A stretch of 64,000 nt of DNA. It comes from CAYPNP01 sp964412195. Its GTDB lineage: Bacteria; Acidobacteriota; JAAYUB01. Of this stretch, positions 35,464-44,039 are shown piece by piece (within the stretch, counting starts at the first letter, position 1; every line of letters starts with the position of its first letter). The notes beneath the pieces were generated by a model. The model had not been told where the DNA came from, searched no databases, and was given only the letters and a program-made list of their open reading frames with translations. The stretch lies in contig CAYPNP010000005.1 of the NCBI GenBank assembly GCA_964412195.1, positions 175,478 through 239,477 on the forward strand, in the 5' to 3' direction. The position numbers and the translations under genes were made by a program.

Positions 35464-37515
35464 TCACCGCCGGCCGCCGCCGGAGCCGCCCCGCGAGGAA
35501 GATCCGGAGGATGAGGAACGGGTCGAGGAAGAACCCGCCGAGGACGAGCGGGAGACGGAACCGCCGGAACTCCTGGAAACGCTGCCTGAACCGGCGGAAT
35601 TGCCGCTCCGCAACCCGGAGACGGCGGGACGGGACGCCCCCCCGCCGGAGCCGACCGAACTGCCGCCAGAGCTGCCCGTGCGGTTCAATTGGGACGCCGC
35701 ACCCCGGCTCGTAGTGGAAGAAGACGGCGCCGTGGACCGGTTGCCGGACGAAGAATCCGTACCGGAAGAAGAACGCATGGAGGAGGCGTCGGACCGGGTC
35801 GTCCCCCGGGATTCGGAACCCGACGAGCCGGAAACGCTCCGGCCGGAGGAGCCGCGGTCGAGATCCGGATTCCGGCTTTCGGACCCCCGGCTGGATGTGG
35901 AATCCGTGTCCCGGTAAAAACTGCGGTTGCTGCCGCCGGATCCCCCCGAGGTCTCTTCCGGCTGGCGCGAGCGGGAACTGTCCTGCATGCCGCCCCGGCT
36001 CACTTCCGGGCGTCCCCGGTTGGAATAATCGCTGTTGAAACTGCTCCCGAAGTTGGTCGACCGGCTGGTGGACGGATTCTCCGAGCCGGCGTTCCCGCGC
36101 TCGGTCACGGCGCTCCCGTCCCTGGACCTGCCGGTGCCGCCGGTTGTGACGGAGCCGGTGCCCCGATACGACCCTCCGGCCGCGGACGCGCCGTCTCCCG
36201 AGACTCCTCCCCGGCTGCGGACGTAGGTGGCGCTGGAGCTCCGGACCGGTTCCACCCTCGGCGCGCCGTCCTGGATGTTCTCGCGCCGGAAAAGTTCCCG
36301 TGAGACGCTCGGGTCGCCGCGGAACGAAACTGCGTCTGTCGAGCGGGCGGACCCCCGCTCCAGGGTGTTGCGGCTGTAAACGCCGTGGCCGATGGGCCGT
36401 CCCTGGCGGAAATCATCCGCGGACACATAGGTGACGGAATCCTGGCTCCGGGAGTTCTGCGGATTGTAGTTGTGGTTGTAGTGCCCGTTGTCGTGGCTAC
36501 CCCCGTGGTGGCCGGGACGCCAGTACCCGTTGTGGTAATCGGCGGGTCCCACCGGGCACCATCCTACGTAGTTGTTCCAGTAGCCGAAGTGGACGCACGC
36601 CGGCGACCACCAGTTGACGCCCCAGTAGGCGCCGGGCACCCAGACCCATCCGAAGGAGGCGGAGCACCACCAACTGCCGTAGTGATAGGGCAACCAGCCC
36701 CAAGGATCATAGGAAATCCACGCCCAGCCCCAGTAGGGCGAATAGCGCCAGTAGCCGTACCGATAAGGAGACCATCCGGGCGCGTACGTGATCGGCGCCC
36801 AGCAGTAGCCATAGTCCGCCAGGTACACCCAGCGGCCGAAGTAGTCCAGGTCGTAAACCCCGACGGCCACTTCGCGGGGGATGTAACGGTACGAGTCGCT
36901 GTTGGAGGCGTAGCGGGCATCCCGGCGCTCGCTCCAGCTGTCGAAATCATCCAGCTGGCCCGCCGGGCCGGCCACGGCCTCCGCGCTGCGGTCCACCACC
37001 AGGAGCCGCTTCCCTTCCGTGACCTTCTTCTCCAAGGGGCCGCTGACGAAACGGGCCTTGCCCTGCCGGACGAGCAGCTCGACCGATCCGTCGTTCCGGA
37101 CGTTGATCCGGTACAGGCCGCCGAGGTTCAGTACCGCGTCCCCCATGGGCGTCTGGATAATGTAATTCACTTCGCTGCGCACCCGCATGATGAGTTCACC
37201 CCGGGGGAGCCCCAGAATGATCTCGTCGTCACGCAGCCGGTTCACCGTGAGTTCGCTGAACTGGTTGAGACGGATGAAACTGCCGTCATCCACCTCGACT
37301 TCCAGCAGCCCCTCCCGTTCCAACACCAGGCGGTCGCCCGACTGGAGCGGGAGGTTCACGTCGATCGTGCTCCAACCCGTGTCCCCACTCTCCTGCAGAC
37401 TGGCGTCTCCGTCCACGTAGCTGACCCGTGGAATCCGCTGGACGTCGTCTCCCGCCAGGCAAAAAGAAACCGCCATCCCCATCAGCAGGCTGATCACAAA
37501 GGTTCTTTTTGCCAT
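35464..37515 (-). CDS. FecR/DUF6600 secreted protein with long Ser/Gly/Arg-rich tail
   Basis: A 683-residue protein with a signal peptide (MAKRTFVISLLMGMAVSFCLA). A FecR-type beta-domain follows (residues ~25-185; SGDRLVLEREGLLEVEVDDG). Residues ~210-350 are a Trp/Tyr/Gly-rich DUF6600-type stretch with repeats such as WVYLADYGYCWAP, YDPWGWLPYHYGSWWC and FGWVWVPGAYWGV. The remaining ~300 residues are low-complexity Ser/Gly/Arg/Thr, probably disordered. The domain combination is common in Acidobacteria-like genomes, with no defined function; an envelope or surface role is inferred. A terminator follows. Its codon use in the tail is strongly skewed to serine codons. Confidence 0.85.
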   Translation of the reverse strand: MAKRTFVISLLMGMAVSFCLAGDDVQRIPRVSYVDGDASLQESGDTGWSTIDVNLPLQSGDRLVLEREGLLEVEVDDGSFIRLNQFSELTVNRLRDDEIILGLPRGELIMRVRSEVNYIIQTPMGDAVLNLGGLYRINVRNDGSVELLVRQGKARFVSGPLEKKVTEGKRLLVVDRSAEAVAGPAGQLDDFDSWSERRDARYASNSDSYRYIPREVAVGVYDLDYFGRWVYLADYGYCWAPITYAPGWSPYRYGYWRYSPYWGWAWISYDPWGWLPYHYGSWWCSASFGWVWVPGAYWGVNWWSPACVHFGYWNNYVGWCPVGPADYHNGYWRPGHHGGSHDNGHYNHNYNPQNSRSQDSVTYVSADDFRQGRPIGHGVYSRNTLERGSARSTDAVSFRGDPSVSRELFRRENIQDGAPRVEPVRSSSATYVRSRGGVSGDGASAAGGSYRGTGSVTTGGTGRSRDGSAVTERGNAGSENPSTSRSTNFGSSFNSDYSNRGRPEVSRGGMQDSSRSRQPEETSGGSGGSNRSFYRDTDSTSSRGSESRNPDLDRGSSGRSVSGSSGSESRGTTRSDASSMRSSSGTDSSSGNRSTAPSSSTTSRGAASQLNRTGSSGGSSVGSGGGASRPAVSGLRSGNSAGSGSVSRSSGGSVSRSSSAGSSSTRSSSSGSSSRGGSGGGRR

Positions 37516-37581
37516 CTTCGCACCCCTTTCTCCAATCTTCCTTCCACTCAGATAGATATCGCGGGCGCGAAAAAGTTCATG

Positions 37582-38607
37582 TCATTGCTGTTTTTTCCCT
37601 AATTGGGTCCCCATCGCGGCGGAGATCCGCTGCAGGTCGTCCACCAGGAGGTGCAATTCTCCCGGCGTAATGGACTGGTACCCGTCGGAGAGGGCCTGCG
37701 CCGGGGCTGGGTGGACTTCCACCATGATCCCGTCGGCGCCGGCCGCAACAGCGGCGCGGGCCATGGGCCGCACCAGATTGTCCCGCCCCGTTCCGTGGCT
37801 GGGATCGACAATCACGGGCAGGTGGGTTTCCTGCTTGAGGATCGGAATCACGCTGAGGTCCAGCGTGTTCCGGCTGTGCGTCGCGGCGGTGCGGATGCCC
37901 CGTTCGCAGAGGACGATCCGCGGGTTGCCGTGGACGGCGATGTACTCGGCGGCCAGGAGCAGCTCTTCGATGGTGGCCGCCATGCCGCGCTTCAGCAGGA
38001 TGGGCTTGCGGGCCCCCCCCAGGATTTTCAGGAGGGCGAAGTTCTGCATGTTGCGGGAGCCGACCTGCATCAGGTCCGCCACCGGCTCCAGCAGCTCCAG
38101 GCTCCGCTCGTCCAGCACTTCCACCACGATCCGCAGGCCGAAGCGCTCTTTCAACTCCCGCAGGATGGGGATCCCCTTCTCTCCGAGACCCTGGAACGAG
38201 TAAGGGGAGGTCCGGGGCTTGAACAATCCCCCGCGGAAAAAGAGAAGGCCTTCTTTCCGGAGGATCCCTGCCGTCGTGAAGGCCAGGTCCCTGGATTCCA
38301 CAGCGCAGGGGCCCGCGATGATCTGGATGGATCCGTCGCCGATGGAGAGGTCGCCGAAGGGGATGACGGTGTTCTCTGCTTGGAAACAACGGCTCGTCAA
38401 TTGGTATCCGGCGGCGGTTTCGACTTTCGAGTCGACCAGCGCGGAGTGCTCGATCACCTCGCGGCTGTCCGGATCCAGGCTGGATGTGGCGTACCATTGA
38501 AACCCATCGCGGAATATCGGGTAGAGCGAGAGCCCCCCCCGGCGGAGGCGTTCCAGGAGTTCCGCGGCGGAACGTTCATCTGCATGGGAAACGAGTCTGA
38601 ATATCAT
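37582..38607 (-). CDS. aroF: 3-deoxy-7-phosphoheptulonate (DAHP) synthase
   Basis: A 341-residue type I-beta DAHP synthase, the first enzyme of the shikimate pathway, condensing phosphoenolpyruvate with erythrose 4-phosphate. A short N-terminal ferredoxin-like regulatory domain (residues 1-~75, as in the Thermotoga enzyme) precedes the barrel. Barrel motifs are IIAGPCAVES, FKPRTSPYSFQGLG, MQVGSRNMQN, PILLKRG, LCERGIRT, VIVDPSHGTG and GIMVEVHPAPAQALSDG. The start at 38607 matches the family N-terminus; an in-frame ATG three codons upstream (38616) is possible. It is preceded by a good promoter. Confidence 0.94.
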   Translation of the reverse strand: MIFRLVSHADERSAAELLERLRRGGLSLYPIFRDGFQWYATSSLDPDSREVIEHSALVDSKVETAAGYQLTSRCFQAENTVIPFGDLSIGDGSIQIIAGPCAVESRDLAFTTAGILRKEGLLFFRGGLFKPRTSPYSFQGLGEKGIPILRELKERFGLRIVVEVLDERSLELLEPVADLMQVGSRNMQNFALLKILGGARKPILLKRGMAATIEELLLAAEYIAVHGNPRIVLCERGIRTAATHSRNTLDLSVIPILKQETHLPVIVDPSHGTGRDNLVRPMARAAVAAGADGIMVEVHPAPAQALSDGYQSITPGELHLLVDDLQRISAAMGTQLGKKQQ

Positions 38608-38639
38608 AACCCCCATCGTCCTTCCGGGATCAGAACGCA

Positions 38640-38668
38640 ATTATATTGAAGTCGCCCGTCAAAGACAA
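38640..38668 (-). promoter_or_regulatory. Sigma-70-type promoter of aroF
   Basis: On the minus strand TTGTCT (38668-38663), a 17-bp spacer and a perfect TATAAT (38645-38640). Transcription would start near 38633, giving a short leader of about 26 bases. Confidence 0.6.
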
Positions 38669-38802
38669 TCCTCTGCATAAATTGTTAGCATTCTGTTAAA
38701 CCGCTTGATCAACTGAAAGATAGTCTCTTGAATTTTCTGTTTTCCTATGAGTTTTCCACATGTTTTGTTAGTAACTCTGGAGAGTGCCGTCCCGCGGACA
38801 CT

Positions 38803-39567
38803 TCAGGCGGATAACGTTCCCACCAGCAAAGGCATACTTTTCGATAATTTGCCAACGAAATTCGATATTTTTAGATCGAAATGTGATATCAATTCCATAT
38901 AATCACTCATATCCAATGGAATATAAACAAGTATTTCAGGATTAGCCTTCAAAAATCCTTTAAGCATAACCCACATCGCCTGCGCAGAGCGGATGTCCCC
39001 TTTCCATTGATCGGAACGGCAGGACCGGCAGATGAAGGAGAGCGAGTGAAGGTCCACGGCCAAGGCGGCCCGTTCCTCCTCAAACGCCCGGCCGCAGCTT
39101 CCGCACGTGCCCGGATCGGGAAGCAGGCCCTCGAGTCGGAGCAGCCAAAACTGAAAATAGCACAGCCGATCGATCCGGAAACCGGAGTGAAGGGTGCTTT
39201 CCGTCAGCGCGTCCAGCAGGCGGAAGATCCGGTTCCCCGCAGCTGGTTCGATTTCCATCCCCAGGACCACCTCGTGCATGTAGGAGAGGAAGTAGTAATC
39301 GGCGAGCTGGCCCGAGCCGATGTCCACGCCCCGCTGCAACCCGCATTCCACCAAATATCCCAGCTGGTCCGGGCCCCGCGGTTTGAAGGACAGGCTGATC
39401 CGGTTGAAGGGCGAGATGATCCCGTGTTGCTGCCGTTTCAGGCTGCGCAGGCCCCTCACCAGCAGACGGACTTTCCCGTGCTTCCGGGTGAGAAAAACCA
39501 CCACGCCGTCGGACTCGGCGTACGGGTAAATTGTCAACACCAGGGCATCATCCACAACTGGGGGCAT
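38803..39567 (-). CDS. recO: DNA repair protein RecO
   Basis: A 254-residue RecO, the RecF-pathway mediator that binds SSB and loads RecA on gaps. It has the N-terminal OB-fold (ALVLTIYPYAESDGVVVFLTRKHGKVRLLVRG) and a helical domain with a zinc-finger cysteine set, CGSCGRAF near residue 153 and CRSCRS near 178. The start is uncertain: ATG at 39567 is used here, and an in-frame GTG at 39576 would add three residues. The 3' side carries no clear terminator. Confidence 0.92.
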   Translation of the reverse strand: MPPVVDDALVLTIYPYAESDGVVVFLTRKHGKVRLLVRGLRSLKRQQHGIISPFNRISLSFKPRGPDQLGYLVECGLQRGVDIGSGQLADYYFLSYMHEVVLGMEIEPAAGNRIFRLLDALTESTLHSGFRIDRLCYFQFWLLRLEGLLPDPGTCGSCGRAFEEERAALAVDLHSLSFICRSCRSDQWKGDIRSAQAMWVMLKGFLKANPEILVYIPLDMSDYMELISHFDLKISNFVGKLSKSMPLLVGTLSA

Positions 39568-39914
39568 CTCGGTCACTCAAATCCGGACTTCAACAGACCG
39601 GCATCCGCCCCGGGCATGGGTACGAGGTGAGGCGTATGCCGAACCGGCGGTCCGCTCTCTCTGCCTGGCGGCCCGTGCGCGCCGGATCGGAGATAACGTG
39701 CCGGGTGGGGACAGTATACATCTCCGTCCCGGCCTTGTCGCCGGATTTCCCTCCCGCCGCCGAACGACCGGCCGGCATTCGCGAGGCACCCTCCAAAGTC
39801 TTGAACCTTTTGGTCAATTCCTGCGTAATAAATAAAGTGGGAAATGTCGAACTGATATCGTTCAGCGAACATCTAAACAACCGCTTGGGACATCTGCAAT
39901 TTCACGAGGTCGGA
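39568..39914. other. Divergent intergenic region between recO and the sigma-like gene
   Basis: About 340 bases with no recognisable gene; a frame open on the plus strand through this stretch shows no family similarity. Weak promoter candidates only: on the minus strand TATACT (39718-39713) for recO, and on the plus strand TTGGTC (39810-39815), 17 bp, TAAAGT (39833-39838) for the downstream small gene. Confidence 0.4.
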
Positions 39915-40157
39915 ATGGCAACTATCGAAAACCATAACATATCGAAGGAGATGCTCTCCAAGATGATCATCCGCGCCATTCAGGACCTCCCGGTGCCGGA
40001 TCGCGACATCTTCATCCTCAAACACTACAAGAACTGTTCCGACAAGGAGATCGCACGCAGGCTGTCCCTATCCCTGGAGCAGGTCCAGGCGTCCCTGCAC
40101 CGGTCCTCCATCGCCCTCCTTTGCAGCCTGCATCCCCTCCGGAAGCAGATGCACTGA
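39915..40157 (+). CDS. 80-residue sigma-region-4-like helix-turn-helix protein
   Basis: A small protein whose core (IIRAIQDLPVPDRDIFILKHYKNCSDKEIARRLSLSLEQVQ, cited by position 21-61) has the layout of sigma-70 region 4. A Leu-Pro-x-x-x-Arg-x-x-Phe helix and a helix-turn-helix with K-E-I-A lead into a recognition helix ending LHRSS. Region 2 is absent. GAGG six bases before the ATG supports the start. It could be an anti-sigma or co-regulator, a DNA-binding adaptor, or the remnant of an ECF sigma factor. It precedes the heptose operon by 140 bp on the same strand. Confidence 0.65.
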   Translation: MATIENHNISKEMLSKMIIRAIQDLPVPDRDIFILKHYKNCSDKEIARRLSLSLEQVQASLHRSSIALLCSLHPLRKQMH

Positions 40158-40243
40158 TTCCCACTCCTTCGGTCGACTCGTCCCGCGACCCGAACCGGTT
40201 TTCCCTCCCGCCGGCTGTCGCCGCATCCACCGGAAAAGTCCTG

Positions 40244-40272
40244 TTGCCCGCCCTACCCTTTTTTGTTACACT
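40244..40272 (+). promoter_or_regulatory. Candidate promoter of the heptose/LPS operon
   Basis: TTGCCC, 17-bp spacer, TACACT (four of six matches each), with transcription expected about 20 bases before the gmhB ATG. The same TACACT -10 occurs in the candidate leuS promoter and upstream of the last gene in the window. Confidence 0.4.
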
Positions 40273-40297
40273 TTCCCCTCGTCGGACAAGGCCGGAT

Positions 40298-40852
40298 ATG
40301 AACAAAGCCATCTTTTTCGACCGGGACGGCACTCTCTGCGAAGACCGCAACTACCTGCGCCGATCCGGCGACATCCGGATTCTCCCCGGCGTGATCCGGG
40401 CCCTTCAACAGCTGAGGGACAGCGGATTCCAGCTCGTCATCGTGACGAATCAATCCGGCGTGGCGCGCGGATTCTTCACGGAGGAAGACCTGGCCGAGAT
40501 CCATGCCGTCCTGTCGGAGCAGTTCGACCGGTCGGGGATCCGTTTCGCCGGGATCTACCATTGCCCCCACCTGGAGGACGGCGAGGTGCCCGGCTACCGC
40601 GGGCCCTGCCCGTGCCGGAAGCCGGAGCCGGGCCTACTCCTGAAAGCCGCCGCGGAACACGCGATCGACCTGAAGGCATCATTCATGATCGGCGACAAAT
40701 CGAGCGACATCGAAGCCGGACGCCGGGCGGGATGCCGGACCATCCTGCTGGCGGAGGCCGGTTCCGGCCCCGCCGACGCGAAGGCCCCCGACTGGACCGC
40801 GCCGGACATGCTTTCCGCCGTTGACTGGATACTCCGCCAGGAGGGAAAATGA
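40298..40852 (+). CDS. gmhB: D-glycero-D-manno-heptose-1,7-bisphosphate 7-phosphatase
   Basis: A 184-residue HAD phosphatase for ADP-heptose synthesis. HAD motif I is FFDRDGTLCED near residue 6, motif II is VTNQSGVARG, and the zinc-binding loop specific to GmhB is CPHLEDGEVPGYRGPCPCRKP. Motif IV is MIGDKSSDIEAGRRAGC. It removes the 7-phosphate from heptose bisphosphate. The next gene starts in its last codon (ATGA overlap). gmhA is not in the window. Confidence 0.93.
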   Translation: MNKAIFFDRDGTLCEDRNYLRRSGDIRILPGVIRALQQLRDSGFQLVIVTNQSGVARGFFTEEDLAEIHAVLSEQFDRSGIRFAGIYHCPHLEDGEVPGYRGPCPCRKPEPGLLLKAAAEHAIDLKASFMIGDKSSDIEAGRRAGCRTILLAEAGSGPADAKAPDWTAPDMLSAVDWILRQEGK

Positions 40853-41880
40853 AACCGACTTTCAAGGACTACCTGCGCGTCATCGAAAAATTCAAGCGCG
40901 CCACCATCCTGCACATCGGCGACCTGGTGCTGGACCAGTTTCTCTTCGGCGAGATCTCCCGGATCTCCCGCGAGGCCCCCGTCCTCATCCTGAAGTACCG
41001 TGAAACCATCAACATTCCCGGCGGAGGGGCCAACGCGATCAACAACCTCCTTTCGCTGGGGGCCCGGGTCCTTCCCATCGGCCTGCTGGGCAGTGACGAG
41101 GCGGGCGACTGGCTGCACCACTATTTCCGGAGCACGGGAGTGGACGTCGGCGGCCTGTCGCGGAGCGAGGGATACTGCACCCCGGTGAAGACCCGGATAC
41201 TGGCCGGCTCGTTCCACTCCTCCATGCAGCAGATGCTGCGGATCGACCGGGAGAACCAACCCGATCAGCCGGCATTCGACCGGGGTGATGTCCTGGACAA
41301 GATCCAGGCCTTCCTTCCGCACGTGGACGGCGTCGTCATTTCGGATTACGGGTACGGCATCGTCAGCGATGACCTGGTGGAAGAGGTCAAGCGGCGCACG
41401 ATGCGCAAGAACCTGCCGATCGTGGTCGACAGCCGCTTCTCGATGAACCGGTTCCACCACGTGACCAGCTTGACGCCCAACATCTCCGAAGTGGAAGAAG
41501 CCTACCAGACTCGCATCGGCGAAGACCTCAGCCGGATGGACGCGGTGGCGTACCGGATCATCGAGGAGCTTCACCTGGAGGCGCTGCTGATCACCCGCGG
41601 CCGCCTGGGCATGTCCCTCTACCGGACCGGGGAGAAACCCGTGCACATCTCCGTGTACGGGTCGGACGAAGTGGCCGACGTGACGGGCGCCGGCGACACG
41701 GTGATCTCGGTGTACACCCTGGCCCTGGCCTGCGGCGGCTCGTTCGAGACGGCGGCGCGCATGTCCAATTACGCCGGCGGGCTGGTGGTGATGAAGCGGG
41801 GCACCGCCACGGTGTCGGACAAAGAGCTGGTGAGCGCCATCCGCGCGGATTTCCACAGCAAGAAGATCTCCCTCGAATGA
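40849..41880 (+). CDS. rfaE1: D-glycero-beta-D-manno-heptose-7-phosphate kinase
   Basis: A 343-residue PfkB/ribokinase-family kinase equivalent to the N-terminal half of E. coli HldE. The sequence shows DLVLDQFLFGEISRISREAPV near residue 22, NIPGGGANAINNLLSLGA near 53 and the PfkB C-terminal signature VADVTGAGDTVISVYTLAL near 275 with its catalytic Asp. It makes heptose 1,7-bisphosphate. It overlaps gmhB and rfaE2 by four bases on each side, so the three genes are translationally coupled. Confidence 0.94.
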   Translation: MKPTFKDYLRVIEKFKRATILHIGDLVLDQFLFGEISRISREAPVLILKYRETINIPGGGANAINNLLSLGARVLPIGLLGSDEAGDWLHHYFRSTGVDVGGLSRSEGYCTPVKTRILAGSFHSSMQQMLRIDRENQPDQPAFDRGDVLDKIQAFLPHVDGVVISDYGYGIVSDDLVEEVKRRTMRKNLPIVVDSRFSMNRFHHVTSLTPNISEVEEAYQTRIGEDLSRMDAVAYRIIEELHLEALLITRGRLGMSLYRTGEKPVHISVYGSDEVADVTGAGDTVISVYTLALACGGSFETAARMSNYAGGLVVMKRGTATVSDKELVSAIRADFHSKKISLE

Positions 41881-42362
41881 ATCCGAAACGGAAAGAGGTC
41901 CGGGAGCTGGAGGGCATCGTCAGCAGCGCCCGGCGCGACGGCCGGACCGTCGTCTTCGCCAACGGCTGTTTCGACTTGATCCACGTCGGGCATGTGCGGT
42001 ATCTACAGCATGCCCGGCGGATGGGAGACCTCCTCATCGTCGCCATCAATGCGGACCGGAGCGTGAGGGCGCTCAAGGGGTCCGGCCGGCCGTTCATGAA
42101 CGAGGATGACCGCGCGGAGATCCTGTCCGCGTTCGACTGCGTCGACTTCGTGGTGACCTTCGACGAGCCGGACGTGCGCCTCCTGCTGGACCGGCTCCGC
42201 CCGGACATCCATGCGAAGGGCACGGACTACACGGAGGCCACGGTGCCTGAGCGCGACGTGGTCCGGGCCTACGGCGGGCGGGTCCGCATCGCCGGCGACC
42301 CCAAAGACCATTCCACGCGGGACCTGATAGCCCGGATCCGCGAACTGTTCTCCCAGGAATGA
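41877..42362 (+). CDS. rfaE2: D-glycero-beta-D-manno-heptose-1-phosphate adenylyltransferase
   Basis: A 161-residue nucleotidyltransferase equivalent to the C-terminal half of HldE. The cytidylyltransferase-like core has ANGCFDLIHVGHVRYLQHAR near residue 23 (HxGH) and the VAINADRSVRALKGSGRP loop. It forms ADP-heptose from heptose 1-phosphate and ATP. Kinase and adenylyltransferase are separate genes here, unlike the fused HldE of enterobacteria. Confidence 0.94.
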   Translation: MNPKRKEVRELEGIVSSARRDGRTVVFANGCFDLIHVGHVRYLQHARRMGDLLIVAINADRSVRALKGSGRPFMNEDDRAEILSAFDCVDFVVTFDEPDVRLLLDRLRPDIHAKGTDYTEATVPERDVVRAYGGRVRIAGDPKDHSTRDLIARIRELFSQE

Positions 42363-42365
42363 CCC

Positions 42366-43415
42366 TTGGAACCGAAGCAGATCCTCGTCGTCAAGCTGAG
42401 CTCCATCGGCGATACCGTCCACGCCATGCCGGCCGTCGCGGCCCTGCACGACCGCTTTCCGGACGCGCGGATCGACTGGTGCGTGGAGGAGCGGTGCGCC
42501 CCCCTGGTGGAATGCATGCCCATGGTGGACCGGGTGATCCGGCTCCGCACACGGCGTTGGCGGAGAGGCCGGAACCTCCTCGGCACGTCCGGTTTTCCGG
42601 AATTTCTGCACCAGCTGAGAGAGGCGCCGTATGATGCAGGCATCGACTTCCAGGGGCTATGGAAATCCGCCGTTGTGCTGCGGCTCTCCCGGGCCCGTCA
42701 GCGGATCGGCTGGGCCGCCCGCTGGCTGCGGGAACCGGGCGCGGCCCGTCTGTACACCACCGCGGTGGACCAGGTCGGCGACGGCAGTCATGTGATCGAC
42801 TGGTGCGCTTCCCTGCTCCGCCCTCTCGGCATCGGGAGCGTCCCTTGGAATTTCCCCCTCCGGTTGCCGGAGCCGGCCGTGGCGGAAGCCGGGCGCGTTT
42901 GGGAACGATTGGGGAGGCCGCGATTCATCCTGGTCAATCCCGGCGCGGGCTGGCCCACCAAGCAGTGGGCGGCCGACCGGTTCGGGCGGCTCTGCGCCCG
43001 GATCCTCCGCGAAACCGGTCTGGCGCCCCTGCTGACCCACGGGCCTGGCGAGGAAGCGCTCATTCGGGCGGTCCGGGAACACTGTCCCGAGGCAGCGCTG
43101 GTCAGCGTGGATCTGATCGTGTTCGCCGCCCTGGCGGCGAAGGCCGACTGTTTCGTCGGCGGGGACACGGGACCGATGCATATCGCCTCGGCGATGGGGA
43201 CGCCCGTCGTGGCGCTGTTCGGCCCTTCCGATCCGGTCCGGAATGGGCCTTTCCACCCGCGGGATGCGGTCCTGCACCGCCGGCTGCCCTGCTCGGGCAG
43301 CTACCGCCGCAGCTGTCCCGACGCCGCGCACAAATGCATGGATTTCACGGTGGACGAGGTTTTCGAGGCGGTCCTCCGACGCCTGGCCGAAGAAAGGGAT
43401 TCCCATGGAGTTTAG
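42366..43415 (+). CDS. waaC: Lipopolysaccharide heptosyltransferase I
   Basis: A 349-residue GT9 glycosyltransferase that adds heptose from ADP-heptose to the LPS inner core. The N-terminus has ILVVKLSSIGDTVHAMPAVAAL, and the C-terminal nucleotide-binding half has LVNPGAGWPTKQWAADRFG near 190 and CFVGGDTGPMHIASAMGTPVVALFGPSDP near 262. The start is a TTG with AGGA eight bases upstream; the nearest ATG (42359) is in a different frame. It follows rfaE2 by 3 bp and overlaps the next gene by 11 bp. Confidence 0.92.
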   Translation: MEPKQILVVKLSSIGDTVHAMPAVAALHDRFPDARIDWCVEERCAPLVECMPMVDRVIRLRTRRWRRGRNLLGTSGFPEFLHQLREAPYDAGIDFQGLWKSAVVLRLSRARQRIGWAARWLREPGAARLYTTAVDQVGDGSHVIDWCASLLRPLGIGSVPWNFPLRLPEPAVAEAGRVWERLGRPRFILVNPGAGWPTKQWAADRFGRLCARILRETGLAPLLTHGPGEEALIRAVREHCPEAALVSVDLIVFAALAAKADCFVGGDTGPMHIASAMGTPVVALFGPSDPVRNGPFHPRDAVLHRRLPCSGSYRRSCPDAAHKCMDFTVDEVFEAVLRRLAEERDSHGV

Positions 43416-43950
43416 AGTTTTCCTGCAGCGGGCGCGGGTGCCGATCGGTTTCCTCTGCGCCGCCCTGTTCTGCTTGATCAGCCGACCCACACTCCTTTAC
43501 CTGGCATGGGGATTGCCGTGGGTCGTCGCCGGGTTGGCGCTGCGAATCTGGTCCGCCGGCCACATCCGCAAGGGGCGTGAGATCGCCCGATCCGGCCCGT
43601 ATGCGTTCACCCGCAATCCGCTCTATCTGGGGAGCTTCCTGATCGGGATCGGATTCGCCGTGCAGAGCGGCATCTGGCCGTTGGTCCCCATCTTCGGCTT
43701 GGTGTTCCTGTTGATCTACCTGCCGGTCATGCGCCAGGAGGAGCGGGAACTGGAGAACTCGCACGGCGAGGAATACCTGGCCTACCGCCGCAGAGTCTCG
43801 CTGTTTCTTCCCCTGCGGTGGCCCCAGTCCCTGCCCGAGGCCCGCTTTTCATGGGAATTGGCCTGGCGCAACCGGGAGTATAATGCGCCCATCGGCGCGC
43901 TCCTGGCCGAGTTGTTTCTCCTCTTCAAGGTGTTCTATCCTTTCCCCTGA
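43405..43950 (+). CDS. Isoprenylcysteine-carboxyl-methyltransferase-family membrane protein
   Basis: A 181-residue membrane protein with four to five hydrophobic segments and the ICMT/PEMT signature: AGHIRKGREIARSGPYAFTRNPLYLGS (positions 51-77), followed by RQEERELENSHGEEYLAYRRRV. The family includes S-adenosylmethionine-dependent lipid or protein methyltransferases and many uncharacterised bacterial members. The target is unknown. It overlaps waaC, so it is expressed with the LPS operon. Confidence 0.82.
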   Translation: MEFRVFLQRARVPIGFLCAALFCLISRPTLLYLAWGLPWVVAGLALRIWSAGHIRKGREIARSGPYAFTRNPLYLGSFLIGIGFAVQSGIWPLVPIFGLVFLLIYLPVMRQEERELENSHGEEYLAYRRRVSLFLPLRWPQSLPEARFSWELAWRNREYNAPIGALLAELFLLFKVFYPFP

Positions 43951-44039
43951 GGGATGACCGGCGCCGGAGGAGGAGCCCCTGTGCAGAGCCCTGAAGGTAC
44001 CCGTCGATCGGGAGTAAACGACATCCGAGAGGTCGGAAG

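Noticed and set aside
42359..42634. An ATG-started frame at the waaC start
   Set aside because: The 42366 TTG frame carries the GT9 motifs. The ATG frame is a different phase with no recognisable product.
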